Shown piece by piece: positions 8,548 through 18,359 of a stretch of 33,786 bases of DNA (within the stretch, counting starts at the first letter, position 1; the number at the start of each line of letters is the position of its first letter). The notes beneath the pieces were generated by a model. The model was not told the origin of the DNA and ran no database searches. It saw only the letters and a program-made list of their open reading frames with translations. The stretch is from Prescottella equi (GTDB lineage: Bacteria; Actinomycetota; Actinomycetes; Mycobacteriales; Mycobacteriaceae). The stretch lies in contig NZ_LWTX01000017.1 of assembly GCF_002094305.1 (NCBI RefSeq), forward strand, positions 1 through 33,786, written 5' to 3'. The translations under genes and the position numbers were made by a program.

Positions 8548-9725
8548 AAATGAGTGAGTCGAACACCTCTGCAACCTCCTCCGGGGCGACCGAGGCAGCC
8601 TCCGATCGTGCAGTGCTGCCGCACCACAGCTGGCTCCAGCGGCTCTACACCGGTACCGGCGGATTCGAGGTCGTCGGACGCCGCAAGTTCTACTACTGGT
8701 TGACCGGTGCGATCGTCGCGCTGTCGCTCCTGAGTATCCTCGTGCGCGGCTTCTCCCTCGGCATCGAGTTCGAGGGCGGCACCCGCATCCAGTTCCCGAC
8801 CCCGGAGGGTGTGACCACCGAACAGGTCGAGACGGTCTACAGCGACACCCTCGGCCAGGAGCCGGTCTCGGTGCAGACGGTGGGCTCGGGCTCGAGTTCG
8901 TCGGTCGAGATCCGCTCCGAGGCGCTCGACGCCGGTCAGGTCAACGAGCTGCAGAACGCGCTGTACGACGAGTTCCAGCCGAAGGACAGCAACGGCAACA
9001 CGTCGAAGAACGCGATCAGCGTCGCGGACGTCAGCGAGACGTGGGGCGGGCAGATCACCAAGAAGGCGCTCATCGCGCTCGTGGTGTTCCTCGTCATCGT
9101 CAGCATCTACATCGCTGTCCGGTTCGAAAGAGACATGGCGATCGCCGCGATCGTGTCGTTGTTCTTCGACATGATCGTCACCGCCGGCGTGTACTCGCTG
9201 ATCGGTTTCGAGGTGACGCCGGCGACGGTGATCGGTCTACTCACGATCCTCGGCTTCTCGCTCTACGACACCGTCGTCGTGTTCGACAAGGTGGAGGAGA
9301 ACACCCGGGGAATCCTGCACCTGAACCGGCGGACGTACGCCGAGCAGGCGAACCTGGCCGTCAACCAGACGCTGATGCGGTCGATCAACACCACGGTCAT
9401 CTCGATCCTCCCGGTGATCGCGCTGATGGTGGTCGCGGTGTGGCTGCTGGGTATCGGCACCCTCAAGGATCTGGCACTGGTCCAGTTGGTGGGCATCATC
9501 GTCGGCGCCTACTCGTCGATCTTCACCGCGACGCCGATGCTGGTGTCGATCAAGGAACGGTGGGGGCCGGTCGCCGCACACACCAAGAAGGTGCTCGCGA
9601 AGAGGGCGGCCGCCGGCACCCGTGTCGGGGCGTCGCAGCCCGAACCTCGGGTTAGCGCGGCGGCGGGTCCCGCGCCGCGACCCGGTGCGGTACCGACCGG
9701 GAAGCGCAACAAGAAGAGGCACTGA
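8544..9725 (+). CDS. secF: Protein translocase subunit SecF
   Basis: This 393-aa partner of SecD has a short cytosolic N-tail, TM1 at about 50-70, an exterior domain containing [12 protein letters not shown] (73-84), then five TMs. The TM4 motif reads [23 protein letters not shown]. The C-terminal tail (about 355-393) is basic and Pro/Ala-rich, ending KRNKKRH. The ATG at 8544 overlaps the secD stop. A second ATG two codons on (8550) is an alternative. One base separates its stop from the lipoprotein start. Confidence 0.95.
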   Translation: MKMSESNTSATSSGATEAASDRAVLPHHSWLQRLYTGTGGFEVVGRRKFYYWLTGAIVALSLLSILVRGFSLGIEFEGGTRIQFPTPEGVTTEQVETVYSDTLGQEPVSVQTVGSGSSSSVEIRSEALDAGQVNELQNALYDEFQPKDSNGNTSKNAISVADVSETWGGQITKKALIALVVFLVIVSIYIAVRFERDMAIAAIVSLFFDMIVTAGVYSLIGFEVTPATVIGLLTILGFSLYDTVVVFDKVEENTRGILHLNRRTYAEQANLAVNQTLMRSINTTVISILPVIALMVVAVWLLGIGTLKDLALVQLVGIIVGAYSSIFTATPMLVSIKERWGPVAAHTKKVLAKRAAAGTRVGASQPEPRVSAAAGPAPRPGAVPTGKRNKKRH

Positions 9726-9726
9726 C

Positions 9727-11466
9727 ATGGCGGACGCCACCAGTCGCAGCAGGTTCCGCCGCCGGGCGGCCAGGTCGATCGTCGCCCTGGCCGCCGCGGC
9801 CGCGGTCGGCGCGACCGCAGCGTGCAGCAGTGAACCGACCGATCAGGTGCCCTCGTTGGGCTACGCGATCGACAACGTCGTCACCACCTACAACGGCAAC
9901 ACCGTCGAGGGCTCGGCGACCGGGGCGCTGCAGTCGTTCGGTCGGGTTCTCACCGGTATGAGTTACACGGGTCCGTCGGGTGCACCGGTGGCGGACACCG
10001 ATTTCGGAACCGCGAGCGTGGTGCCCGGGGACTCGCTCACCGTGCAGTACCGACTCAACCCGTCGTCGGTCTACTCGGACGGGGTGCCGATCTCGTGTGA
10101 CGACTTCGTGCTCGCATGGGCGGCCGGCAGCGGCCGCTTCACCCGGCCCGGCGACAGCGGTGCGGTGCCGATGTTCGACGCCGCCACGCGTGCCGGCTAC
10201 GCGGACATCGAACGGGTCGACTGCCAGCCCGGGGCCAAGGACGTCACGGTCGTGTTCTCGCCCGGCCGCGGCTACCTCGGCTGGCGGTCGTTGTTCGGCG
10301 CCACCGAGCTGATGCCGGCGCACGTCGCCGCGCAGGCTGCGGGTGTGCCGGACCTGGTCGGTGCTATCCGTTCCGGCGATGCGGACGCGGTGGGGCGGAT
10401 CGCGGATTTCTGGAACACCGGTTGGCGTCTCGAGCCCGGCGACCTCGAACTGGCCAAGTTCCCGTCGTCGGGTCCGTACCGGATCGAGTCGTACACGACC
10501 GACGACGGCCTGGTGCTCGTGGAGAACGAGCGGTGGTGGGGTATCAAGCCGCAGACGTCGCGGATCGTGGTGTGGCCCAAGGGCTCCGACGTGCAGGCCG
10601 GAATGGATGCCGGGGACGTCGAAGTCGTGGACATCGGTGCCGGTTCGCTGGCCGGGTTCGAGCCGGACGGCGGATTCGACGTCGCACACGAGCCGTCGCG
10701 CAGTGTGGAGCAGTTCGTGCTCGCGACGCAGGGTGTGTTCGGTTCGCCCGACGCCCGCCGCGCGTTCGCGCTGTGTCTGCCGCGGCAGCGGCTGTACGAC
10801 GAACTCGGTCACCCCGGGTTCGACCGTGCGGACGGCATCGGATCGGGTGTGATCGACTCCCGGATCACGGGGCCGGACACGCTGTTCTACCCGTCGGCGG
10901 TCGCCGCGGAAGGCGGCACGTACACCGACCCCGACATCCCCGGAGCGCGCGAGGCCGCCGGTCAGCAGCAACTGACCGTCCGTGTCGGGTACCTCGGCCC
11001 GGACGAGCGTCGTGCGCGCACCGTGCAGATCGTCGCCGAGTCCTGCGCCGGCGCCGGTATCACCGTCGAGGACGCGGGTTCACCCGACTTCTCCCCGACG
11101 GCGCTGCGCGCCGGACAGGTCGATGCGGTGCTGGCAGGCACCGCGTCCGCGGCCGGTGCTGCCGGGACCGACTCGATCGACGACGCGGCGTTCGCGCTGC
11201 GGACCGGCAACGGCGACAACTTCGGCGGCTTCTCGAACCGCCGGTTCGACCAGGTGGTCGACCAGCTCGCCGTCGACGCGTCGCTCGCGGCCCGCATGTC
11301 GCTGCTCGGCGAGGCCGAGGCGATCCTGTGGAACGAGATGCCGACGATCCCGCTGTTCGACCAGCCCCGCACGATCGCGCACTCGAAGGGCATGCACGCC
11401 GTCGTGCCCAATCCGACGAGGTCCGGTTCGGGATGGAACATGGACAGGTGGATACTTCTCAGGTGA
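9727..11466 (+). CDS. Solute-binding lipoprotein, ABC peptide transporter family 5
   Basis: This 579-aa protein has a basic twin-Arg-rich N-terminus (RFRRRAARS), a hydrophobic stretch and a lipobox ending in C33 (ATAACSS), so it is probably a lipid-anchored exported protein. The body resembles DppA/OppA-type binding proteins (SBP_bac_5): FGRVLTGMSY, an early YRLNPSSVYSDGVPISCDDFVLAW, and a C-terminal EAEAILWNEMPTIPLFD. No ABC permease or ATPase is nearby. It is wedged between secF and apt, matching the position of the M. tuberculosis lipoprotein Rv2585c. The ligand is unknown. The ATG at 9727 follows the secF stop directly and its 3' end overlaps apt by GTGA, so all four genes from secD to apt look like one unit. 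Confidence 0.85.
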   Translation: MADATSRSRFRRRAARSIVALAAAAAVGATAACSSEPTDQVPSLGYAIDNVVTTYNGNTVEGSATGALQSFGRVLTGMSYTGPSGAPVADTDFGTASVVPGDSLTVQYRLNPSSVYSDGVPISCDDFVLAWAAGSGRFTRPGDSGAVPMFDAATRAGYADIERVDCQPGAKDVTVVFSPGRGYLGWRSLFGATELMPAHVAAQAAGVPDLVGAIRSGDADAVGRIADFWNTGWRLEPGDLELAKFPSSGPYRIESYTTDDGLVLVENERWWGIKPQTSRIVVWPKGSDVQAGMDAGDVEVVDIGAGSLAGFEPDGGFDVAHEPSRSVEQFVLATQGVFGSPDARRAFALCLPRQRLYDELGHPGFDRADGIGSGVIDSRITGPDTLFYPSAVAAEGGTYTDPDIPGAREAAGQQQLTVRVGYLGPDERRARTVQIVAESCAGAGITVEDAGSPDFSPTALRAGQVDAVLAGTASAAGAAGTDSIDDAAFALRTGNGDNFGGFSNRRFDQVVDQLAVDASLAARMSLLGEAEAILWNEMPTIPLFDQPRTIAHSKGMHAVVPNPTRSGSGWNMDRWILLR

Positions 11467-12041
11467 TTTCTCAGATGGATGCACCCGAAGCCACGAACCC
11501 GGAACTCGCCTCGGCGCTCGAGCGTGCGGGTGATGCGGTCTCCCGTCTGACCCGTTGGTGCGACGACTTCCCGACGCCCGGTGTCCGGTTCGCGGATCTC
11601 ACGCCGGTGTTCGCGGACGGGCCGGGATACCGGTCGGTGATCGAGGGTCTCGCGGCCGCCGGCGTCGGAGCCGATCTGGTTGCCGGGGTCGACGCTCGCG
11701 GGTTCCTGCTCGGCGGCGGTGTCGCGATGGAACTCGGATGCGGCGTCCTCGCGGTCCGTAAGGCGGGCAAGCTGCCGCCGCCGGTGCACGCCGAGAGCTA
11801 CGCGCTCGAGTACGGCGCCGCGACACTGGAGATTCCGTGTGACGCGCCCGATCTGTCGGGGCGCCGGGTGTTCGTGATCGACGACGTGCTGGCCACCGGC
11901 GGCACCCTGCTCGCGGCGGCGGAGCTGCTGGCGCGGGCCGGTGCGGACGTGATCGGCGTGGCCGTCGTCCTCGAGATCGAGGAGTTGGGCGGGCGTGCGC
12001 GGTTCGACCGGTACCCGCTGACATCGCTGGTCAGAGTCTGA
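11463..12041 (+). CDS. apt: Adenine phosphoribosyltransferase
   Basis: Apt salvages adenine, making AMP and pyrophosphate from adenine and PRPP in the cytosol. The 192-aa protein shows FPTPGVRFADLTPVF (36-50), AVRKAGKLPPP (97-107), the flexible-loop residues ESYALEYG (111-118) and the PRPP-binding loop VIDDVLATGGT (138-148). The GTG at 11463 overlaps the upstream stop by 4 nt. An ATG at 11475 would remove only four residues. Its position just before rel fits the purine/ppGpp neighbourhood seen across actinobacteria. Confidence 0.94.
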   Translation: MISQMDAPEATNPELASALERAGDAVSRLTRWCDDFPTPGVRFADLTPVFADGPGYRSVIEGLAAAGVGADLVAGVDARGFLLGGGVAMELGCGVLAVRKAGKLPPPVHAESYALEYGAATLEIPCDAPDLSGRRVFVIDDVLATGGTLLAAAELLARAGADVIGVAVVLEIEELGGRARFDRYPLTSLVRV

Positions 12042-12045
12042 GGAC

Positions 12046-12051
12046 TACAGT
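12046..12051 (+). promoter_or_regulatory. Candidate -10 element for rel
   Basis: TACAGT at 12046-12051 fits the actinobacterial TANNNT -10. It would start rel mRNA with a leader of about 65 nt. No clear -35 element is visible. Rel may also be read from the apt operon, since no terminator is seen in the 81-bp gap. Confidence 0.3.
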
Positions 12052-12122
12052 TGTGCCTGGTGGTGTAGCAGTGCCGCCAGGTTCCGAGTGGCCGTGGCAG
12101 TGCGGTGGCAGGAGGTGACGGC

Positions 12123-14459
12123 ATGACCCAGCATCTTGATCGTTCCCAGAACACTGATGCCACGAATACCGGCGGGGCGAATCCCGCCGAGAAGAGCGCG
12201 CCGGTGCCGACGTCGGCATCGCGGCGGGTGCGGGCGCGACTGGCTCGCCGCATCACCGGTCAGCGCAACGCGCCGATCCGGCCGGTGCTCGAGCCGCTCG
12301 TCGCGGTGCACCGCGAGCTCTATCCGAAGGCCGATTTCTCGCTGCTGCAGCGCGCGTACGACGTCGCCGAGCAGCGGCACGCGACGCAGTTCCGCAAGTC
12401 GGGCGATCCGTACATCACGCATCCGCTGGCGGTGGCCAACATCCTGGCGGAGTTGGGCATGGACACCACGACACTGGTCGCGGCGTTGCTGCACGACACG
12501 GTGGAGGACACCGGATACTCGCTCGAGGAGTTGACGGCCGAGTTCGGCGACGAGGTGGCGCATCTCGTCGACGGCGTGACCAAGCTCGACAAGGTCGTGC
12601 TCGGATCGGCGGCCGAGGGCGAGACCATCCGCAAGATGATCATCGCGATGGCGCGGGATCCGCGGGTGCTGGTGATCAAGGTCGCCGACCGCCTGCACAA
12701 CATGCGCACGATGCGCTTCCTGCCGCCCGAGAAGCAGGCGCGCAAGGCTCGCGAGACGCTGGAAGTCATTGCGCCACTGGCACATCGACTCGGCATGGCG
12801 ACGGTGAAGTGGGAGCTCGAGGACCTCTCGTTCGCGATCCTGCATCCCAAGAAGTACGAGGAGATCGTGCGCCTGGTCGCGGACCGGGCGCCGTCGCGGG
12901 ACACGTACCTGGCCAAGGTGCGGGCGGAGATCAATGCGACGCTGTCCGCGTCGCGGATCAACGCGGTCGTCGAGGGCCGGCCCAAGCACTACTGGTCGAT
13001 CTACCAGAAGATGATCGTCAAGGGCCGCGACTTCGACGACATCCACGACCTGGTCGGCGTGCGGATCCTGTGCGACGAGATCCGGGACTGTTACGCCGCG
13101 GTCGGCGTGGTGCATTCGCTGTGGCAGCCGATGGCGGGCCGGTTCAAGGACTACATCGCGCAGCCCCGCTACGGCGTGTACCAGTCCTTGCACACGACCG
13201 TGATCGGACCCGAGGGCAAGCCGCTCGAGGTGCAGATTCGCACCCGGGACATGCACCGCACCGCGGAGTTCGGTATCGCCGCGCACTGGCGGTACAAGGA
13301 GACCAAGGGCAAGCACTCGAACGACATCGCCGAGGTCGACGACATGGCGTGGATGCGCCAGTTGCTCGACTGGCAGCGTGAGGCGGCGGACCCGGGCGAG
13401 TTCCTCGAGTCGCTGCGCTACGACCTCGCGGTGAAGGAGATCTTCGTCTTCACCCCGAAGGGTGACGTGGTGACACTGCCGGCGGGATCCACGCCGGTCG
13501 ACTTCGCGTACGCGGTGCACACCGAGGTGGGCCACCGCTGCATCGGCGCCCGGGTCAACGGCCGGCTGGTGGCGCTCGAGCGGACCCTCGAGAACGGCGA
13601 GGTCGTCGAGGTCTTCACGTCGAAGGCCCCGAACGCCGGGCCGAGCCGCGACTGGCAGACGTTCGTGGTGTCGCCGCGCGCGAAGGCGAAGATTCGGCAG
13701 TGGTTCGCCAAGGAGCGCCGCGAGGAGGCGCTCGAGGCGGGCAAGGACGCCATCGCGCGTGAGGTGCGCCGCGGTGGTCTTCCGTTGCAGCGCCTGCTCA
13801 ATGCCGAGGCCATGACCGCGCTGGCGCACGAGCTGCGGTACACGGACGTCTCGGCGCTGTACACCGCGGTGGGCGAGCACAACGTGTCCGCCCAGCACGT
13901 GGTGCAGCGGCTCGTGGCGCATCTCGGTGGCGAGACCGCCGTCGAGGAGGAGCTGGCAGAGCGGTCGACACCGTCGACTATCCCCACCCGATCGCGCACG
14001 TCCGGAGACGTCGGCGTGCTCGTGCCGGGCGCACCGGGCACCGTGGCGAAGCTCGCCAAGTGCTGCACCCCGGTGCCGGGAGACGAGATCATGGGGTTCG
14101 TCACGCGCGGCGGCGCCGTCAGCGTGCACCGCACGGACTGCACCAACGCGACGTCGCTGCGCGAGCAGTCGGAGCGGATCATCGACGTCGAGTGGGCGCC
14201 GTCGCCGACGTCGCTGTTCCTCGTCGCCATCCAGATCGAGGCGCTCGACCGGCACCGGCTGCTGTCGGACGTCACGAAGGCGCTCGCGGACGAGAAGGTC
14301 AACATCCTGTCGGCGTCGGTCACCACATCCGGTGACCGGGTCGCCGTCAGCAAGTTCACGTTCGAGATGGGCGATCCGAAGCACCTCGGTCACGTGCTCA
14401 ACGTGGTCCGCAACGTCGAGGGCGTCTACGACGTCTACCGCGTCACCTCGGCGGCCTGA
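12123..14459 (+). CDS. relA: Bifunctional (p)ppGpp synthetase/hydrolase Rel
   Basis: This 778-aa enzyme makes and degrades the stringent-response alarmone. The HD hydrolase domain is intact: [10 protein letters not shown] (99-108) and HDTVED (124-129). The synthetase domain follows with [15 protein letters not shown], the RFKD motif (in [13 protein letters not shown], the RxKD form of bifunctional enzymes) and [12 protein letters not shown] domain ([18 protein letters not shown], from about 437), a zinc-finger-like region ([17 protein letters not shown]) and a C-terminal ACT domain (about 700-775) complete the usual order. The ATG at 12123 is preferred over the GTG at 12105 because GGAGGTGA (12111-12118) is ideally spaced for it. 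The N-terminal 45 residues are variable and basic. Confidence 0.95.
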   Translation: MTQHLDRSQNTDATNTGGANPAEKSAPVPTSASRRVRARLARRITGQRNAPIRPVLEPLVAVHRELYPKADFSLLQRAYDVAEQRHATQFRKSGDPYITHPLAVANILAELGMDTTTLVAALLHDTVEDTGYSLEELTAEFGDEVAHLVDGVTKLDKVVLGSAAEGETIRKMIIAMARDPRVLVIKVADRLHNMRTMRFLPPEKQARKARETLEVIAPLAHRLGMATVKWELEDLSFAILHPKKYEEIVRLVADRAPSRDTYLAKVRAEINATLSASRINAVVEGRPKHYWSIYQKMIVKGRDFDDIHDLVGVRILCDEIRDCYAAVGVVHSLWQPMAGRFKDYIAQPRYGVYQSLHTTVIGPEGKPLEVQIRTRDMHRTAEFGIAAHWRYKETKGKHSNDIAEVDDMAWMRQLLDWQREAADPGEFLESLRYDLAVKEIFVFTPKGDVVTLPAGSTPVDFAYAVHTEVGHRCIGARVNGRLVALERTLENGEVVEVFTSKAPNAGPSRDWQTFVVSPRAKAKIRQWFAKERREEALEAGKDAIAREVRRGGLPLQRLLNAEAMTALAHELRYTDVSALYTAVGEHNVSAQHVVQRLVAHLGGETAVEEELAERSTPSTIPTRSRTSGDVGVLVPGAPGTVAKLAKCCTPVPGDEIMGFVTRGGAVSVHRTDCTNATSLREQSERIIDVEWAPSPTSLFLVAIQIEALDRHRLLSDVTKALADEKVNILSASVTTSGDRVAVSKFTFEMGDPKHLGHVLNVVRNVEGVYDVYRVTSAA

Positions 14460-14475
14460 GAACCCCCGATACACG

Positions 14476-14524
14476 GCTGAAGGGTCCCTTCGTGCGTTGG
14501 GAGCGCACGAAGGGACCCTTCAGC
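14476..14524. terminator. Perfect 21-bp bidirectional terminator hairpin
   Basis: The arms 14476-14496 and 14504-14524 pair perfectly over 21 bp around a 7-nt loop (TTGGGAG). It lies between the convergent stops of rel (14459) and the cyclophilin gene (14538) and can serve both strands. The core AAGGGTCCCTT within each arm is itself nearly palindromic. Confidence 0.85.
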
Positions 14525-14537
14525 TGTTCGGGACGGG

Positions 14538-15326
14538 TCAGGCGACCTTGGCGGTCTCGATGGTGACCGTGTCGGTCGGTGTGCCGTCGCCCGGGGACGT
14601 GGAACCCTCGACGCCCGCAGCGGCAATCTTGTCGAGCGTCGCCAGACCCTCGTCGGAGATCGTGCCGACCACGGTGTAGTTGGGCTGCAGCAGCGAGTCC
14701 TCGAACACCAGGAAGAACTGGCTGCCGTTGGTGTCGACGCCGGCGTTGGCCAGCGCGACGGTGCCGCGCGGGTACACGACGGGGTTGCTCGACGCCGGGT
14801 CGTTCGGTGCGAACTGGTTCGTCGGGTACTCGTTGTCGTACCGGTAGCCGGGTCCGCCGCTGCCGCGACCGCTGGGGTCACCGCACTGGAGCATGCCCAG
14901 GCCGGGAGCAGTGGAGATCCGGTGGCAGGGGGTGTTGTCGAAGTAGGCCTGCTCGGTGAGGCTGACGATGCTGTTGACACTGCACGGCGCTTCACCGCGG
15001 TCGAGAGTCATGCCGATCGGCCCCTGGCCGGTGGTGAGGTCGACGGCGACGGTTCCGGCCGTGGAGACAGCGGTCCCGTTGGGCGGTTGCACTTCCTTCG
15101 CGGCCGTGCCGGCGGCCGGGTACGTGCAGTCGACGGTCGGTGCCGCGGGTGCGGACGGCGCGGGCAGCGCCGGGTACTGCGACAGGTCGATCTTCGGGGC
15201 CTCGGGGGTGGTCCACATGCTCGACGAACTCGTCGTCGTGTCGGACGATCCGCCGTCGTCGCTGCCGCACGCGGTGAGGAGGAGGGCGAGGCCGAGTCCG
15301 GCTGCCGCGAATGCCGTGCGCTTCAT
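14538..15326 (-). CDS. Lipoprotein peptidyl-prolyl cis-trans isomerase (cyclophilin type)
   Basis: This 262-aa protein has a lipoprotein signal: MKRT, a hydrophobic run, and the lipobox LLLTAC with C20. It should be an extracytoplasmic folding enzyme. A Ser/Thr/Pro-rich spacer (about 25-65) leads into a cyclophilin domain (about 90-262): FDNTPCHRI with the catalytic Arg, LQCGDPSGRGSGGPGYRYDNE and ANAGVDTNGSQFFLVF. The tryptophan typical of drug-binding eukaryotic cyclophilins is not evident. The start ATG shares one base with the stop of the upstream cyclophilin gene (TGATG). An upstream open frame is only a shadow. Confidence 0.88.
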   Translation of the reverse strand: MKRTAFAAAGLGLALLLTACGSDDGGSSDTTTSSSSMWTTPEAPKIDLSQYPALPAPSAPAAPTVDCTYPAAGTAAKEVQPPNGTAVSTAGTVAVDLTTGQGPIGMTLDRGEAPCSVNSIVSLTEQAYFDNTPCHRISTAPGLGMLQCGDPSGRGSGGPGYRYDNEYPTNQFAPNDPASSNPVVYPRGTVALANAGVDTNGSQFFLVFEDSLLQPNYTVVGTISDEGLATLDKIAAAGVEGSTSPGDGTPTDTVTIETAKVA

Positions 15327-16186
15327 CAATCCAACCTCACGCTGGTGATGTCGATGGGCAGGTTCGGCTTGCCGCCGCCCGCGGACATCGATCCGTCGTC
15401 GCCGGCGGCGGCGACTTTCTCGATGGTCTGGAGTCCGGTCTCGTCGATCGTGCCGAACACCGTGTACTGCGGCGGCAGCGTCGAGTCGCCGTAGACGAGG
15501 AAGAACTGGCTGCCGTTGGTGCCCGCGCCGGCGTTGGCCATCGCGATGGTGCCGCGCTTGTAGGTGACGGGCGTCTGGGCGGCCAGGTCGTCGGGCGCGT
15601 ACTGGTCGGTGGGGAACTCGTTCGCGAACTGGTAGCCCGGTCCGCCGCTGCCGGTGCCCGTCGGATCGCCGCACTGCAGCACCTGCAGGCCCTCTCCGGT
15701 GACGAGGCGGTGGCAGGTGGTGCCGTCGAAGTAGCCCTGTGACGCGAGGCTGACGAAACTGTTCACGGTGCAGGGGGATTCGGCGTTGTTCAGCGTCAGC
15801 CCGATGGGGCCCTGCGTCGTTTCCATGCTCGCGCTGACCGTCGCGACCGTCGTGTCGATGCCCTCGGCGCGCGGCGGGTTGTTCGGCTTGGCGGGGGCCT
15901 CGGCCGGCGTGTACGCACAGTTGACGAGGTTGGGCAGCGGCTCGGCGCGGCCCGCGGGCATCGCAGCGGCGCTGGGCGTCTCGGACGCGGCGGTGGTCTC
16001 CGTCGAGTTGTCGTCCTTGCCGGACAGCGTGACGACGACGGCACCGACCGCGATCACGACGATCGCGCCGACGATCGACCCGGCGATCGTCATCTGCTTG
16101 CGCTTCCGTGCGCGTTCGGCGCGCCGTTCGAGCTGGCGTTCCAGCTTTCGTTTCGCAGCCTCACGGCGCTGCTGATTGCTCGGCAC
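15326..16186 (-). CDS. ppiB: Membrane-anchored cyclophilin-type peptidyl-prolyl isomerase
   Basis: This 286-aa protein has a basic, coiled-coil-like cytosolic N-tail (QQRREAAKRKLERQLERR), one TM segment (about 33-53), a Ser/Thr/Ala-rich linker and an exterior cyclophilin domain: FDGTTCHRL, VLQCGDPTGTGSGGPGYQFANE, MANAGAGTNGSQFFLVY. The domain plan matches the M. tuberculosis PpiB next to rel. I choose the GTG at 16186 because GGGAGG (minus strand, 16196-16201) is 9 nt upstream and the homology starts there. An ATG at 16249 would add 21 unrelated residues. It is translationally coupled to a second, lipid-anchored cyclophilin. Confidence 0.85.
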   Translation of the reverse strand: MPSNQQRREAAKRKLERQLERRAERARKRKQMTIAGSIVGAIVVIAVGAVVVTLSGKDDNSTETTAASETPSAAAMPAGRAEPLPNLVNCAYTPAEAPAKPNNPPRAEGIDTTVATVSASMETTQGPIGLTLNNAESPCTVNSFVSLASQGYFDGTTCHRLVTGEGLQVLQCGDPTGTGSGGPGYQFANEFPTDQYAPDDLAAQTPVTYKRGTIAMANAGAGTNGSQFFLVYGDSTLPPQYTVFGTIDETGLQTIEKVAAAGDDGSMSAGGGKPNLPIDITSVRLD

Positions 16187-16382
16187 TGCAGTCGTCCTCC
16201 CGTACGTTTCGTTCGGTCTTCTTCGGAACTCTCCCGTGGCGCCCGTCACCGCACATGGGACATGCGCGAGTCTGCCACCTCAACCTGAGAGGATCCTGGC
16301 GGGGCGACGGCCTAGGCTGTACTGATCCGCTCCGGATCCCGTATGACCCCGTTAACCGCCCCGTACTCTAGGAGTTGTCGCC

Positions 16383-17063
16383 GTGCTCGTCACCGGATTC
16401 CCCGCCGGAATGTTCCAGACCAACTGTTACATTCTCGCGCACGACGACTCGGGGGAGTGCGTCGTCGTCGATCCGGGTCAGGACGCCGCCGAGCCGCTCA
16501 TGCAGTTCCTCGCGCAGTCGGAACTCGAGCCGAAAGCGGTTCTGCTCACGCACGGTCACCTCGATCACACGTGGTCGGTTCATCCGGTGTGCGAGCACTA
16601 CGGAATCCCGGCGTACATCCATCCCGACGACCGGTACATGCTCACCGATCCGGGACGCGGCATCGGGCCGTCGATGAACCAGTTCATCGCGGGCGTCGAG
16701 TTCCTGGAGCCGGACGAGGTGATCGAGCTGGCCGACGGGGACGAGTTCACCGTCGCCGGCATCGATTTCGTCGTCGACCACACGCCCGGGCACACCCAGG
16801 GCTCGGTGGTGCTGCGCACCGAGATCGCAACCGAGGAGGGCCCGCTCCAGGTGGCGCTGACCGGCGACACCCTGTTCCAGGGTTCGATCGGCCGTAGCGA
16901 CCTGCCCGGTGGCAACCACGAGCAGTTGCTGCAGTCGATCGCGCGGAAGCTGTTGGTGCTCGACGACACCACCGCGATCCTGCCCGGGCACGGGGGCTCG
17001 AGCTCGATCGGCCAGGAACGCGCGTCCAACCCGTTCCTCGTTGGACTGACCGCCTCCCAGTAA
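16383..17063 (+). CDS. Metallo-beta-lactamase fold hydrolase, glyoxalase II-like
   Basis: This 226-aa protein carries the full dinuclear metal site of the fold: THGHLDH (56-62), H137 (TPGHTQGS), D162 (LTGDTLF) and H203 (LPGHGG). It is of the short glyoxalase II-like group (Rv2581c in M. tuberculosis occupies the same place). The likely reaction is thioester or similar ester hydrolysis; the true substrate is unknown. The GTG at 16383 follows AGGAG at 16370-16374. The gene is divergent from the cyclophilins across a 196-bp gap with a TAGGCT -10 candidate at 16313-16318, and it ends 15 bp before hisS. Confidence 0.9.
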   Translation: MLVTGFPAGMFQTNCYILAHDDSGECVVVDPGQDAAEPLMQFLAQSELEPKAVLLTHGHLDHTWSVHPVCEHYGIPAYIHPDDRYMLTDPGRGIGPSMNQFIAGVEFLEPDEVIELADGDEFTVAGIDFVVDHTPGHTQGSVVLRTEIATEEGPLQVALTGDTLFQGSIGRSDLPGGNHEQLLQSIARKLLVLDDTTAILPGHGGSSSIGQERASNPFLVGLTASQ

Positions 17064-17078
17064 GGAAAAGTAGGCACC

Positions 17079-18359
17079 GTGAGTAAGTCAGGTCTCAGCA
17101 CCTTCTCGGCCCCCAAGGGCGTTCCCGACTACGTTCCGCCGCAGTCCGCGGAGTTCGTCGCCGTGCGCGACGGATTGACCCGCGCGGCCCGGCTCGCGGG
17201 CTACGGCCACATCGAACTCCCGATCTTCGAGGACACCGGGTTGTTCGCCCGGGGCGTCGGCGAATCCACCGACGTCGTCTCGAAGGAGATGTACACGTTC
17301 GCCGATCGCGGCGAGCGTTCGGTGACGTTGCGTCCCGAGGGCACGGCCGGTGTGATGCGCGCTGTGATCGAGCACGGCCTCGACCGCGGTCAGCTTCCCG
17401 TCAAGCTCAGCTATGCCGGCCCGTTCTTCCGTTACGAGCGCCCGCAGGCGGGCCGCTACCGGCAGTTGCAGCAGGTGGGTGTCGAGGCGATCGGCGTCGA
17501 CGATCCCGCGCTCGACGCCGAGGTGATCGCGATCGCCGACGCCGGGTTCCGCAGCCTGGGTCTCGACGGTTTCCGCCTCGAGATCACCTCGCTCGGCGAC
17601 GACACCTGCCGGCCGCAGTACCGGGAGCGCCTGCAGGAGTTCCTCTTCGGGCTCGACCTGGACGAGGACACCCGCCGCCGCGCGGAGATCAATCCGCTGC
17701 GCGTCCTGGACGACAAGCGGCCGCACGTCAGGGAGATGACGGCGGACGCGCCGCTCATGCTCGACCACCTGTCGGAGAGCGCGAAGGCGCACTTCGACGA
17801 GGTCCTCGCGCACCTGGACGCCCTCGGGGTGCCGTATGTCGTCAATCCCCGCATGGTGCGCGGTCTGGACTACTACACCAAGACGACGTTCGAGTTCGTC
17901 CACGACGGCCTGGGCGCGCAGTCCGGTATCGGCGGCGGCGGTCGCTACGACGGGCTGATGGCGCAGCTCGGTGGTCAGCCGCTGTCGGGCATCGGGTACG
18001 GCCTCGGGGTGGATCGGACGATCCTCGCGCTCGCGGCCGAAGGCAAGTCCGCCGGCAACCCCGCCCGCTGCGAGGTCTTCGGGGTCCCGCTGGGCGCCGC
18101 CGCGAAGACCGAGATGGTGAAGATCGCCCACGCGCTGCGTGCGGCCGGGATCCGCGTCGACATGGTGTACGGCGACCGTGGCATCAAGGGGTCGATGAAG
18201 GCCGCGGATCGTTCCGGAGCTCGCATCGCGCTGGTGCTCGGCGACGAGGACCTCGCGGCCGGCACCATCGCCGTCAAGGATCTGAGCAACGGAGAACAGA
18301 CGTCGGTGGCCATGGAAGGCGTTGTCGCGCAGATCGGTTCGATTCTTGCCGACGCCTGA
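17079..18359 (+). CDS. hisS: Histidyl-tRNA synthetase
   Basis: This 426-aa class II aminoacyl-tRNA synthetase charges tRNA-His. The protein shows the N-terminal [10 protein letters not shown] (9-18), [13 protein letters not shown] (83-95), motif 2 [19 protein letters not shown] (114-132), the histidine-specific [13 protein letters not shown] (261-273), [11 protein letters not shown] (283-293) and motif 3 GLGVDR (308-313). The anticodon-binding domain occupies about 330-426. The GTG at 17079 is preceded by AAGGAAAAG. It is probably co-transcribed with the hydrolase 15 bp upstream, and it overlaps the next gene. Confidence 0.96.
   Translation: MSKSGLSTFSAPKGVPDYVPPQSAEFVAVRDGLTRAARLAGYGHIELPIFEDTGLFARGVGESTDVVSKEMYTFADRGERSVTLRPEGTAGVMRAVIEHGLDRGQLPVKLSYAGPFFRYERPQAGRYRQLQQVGVEAIGVDDPALDAEVIAIADAGFRSLGLDGFRLEITSLGDDTCRPQYRERLQEFLFGLDLDEDTRRRAEINPLRVLDDKRPHVREMTADAPLMLDHLSESAKAHFDEVLAHLDALGVPYVVNPRMVRGLDYYTKTTFEFVHDGLGAQSGIGGGGRYDGLMAQLGGQPLSGIGYGLGVDRTILALAAEGKSAGNPARCEVFGVPLGAAAKTEMVKIAHALRAAGIRVDMVYGDRGIKGSMKAADRSGARIALVLGDEDLAAGTIAVKDLSNGEQTSVAMEGVVAQIGSILADA

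Noticed and set aside
12045-14474. 809-aa open frame opposite rel
   Set aside because: It mirrors the rel reading frame exactly and contains only low-complexity Arg/His/Asp-rich sequence.
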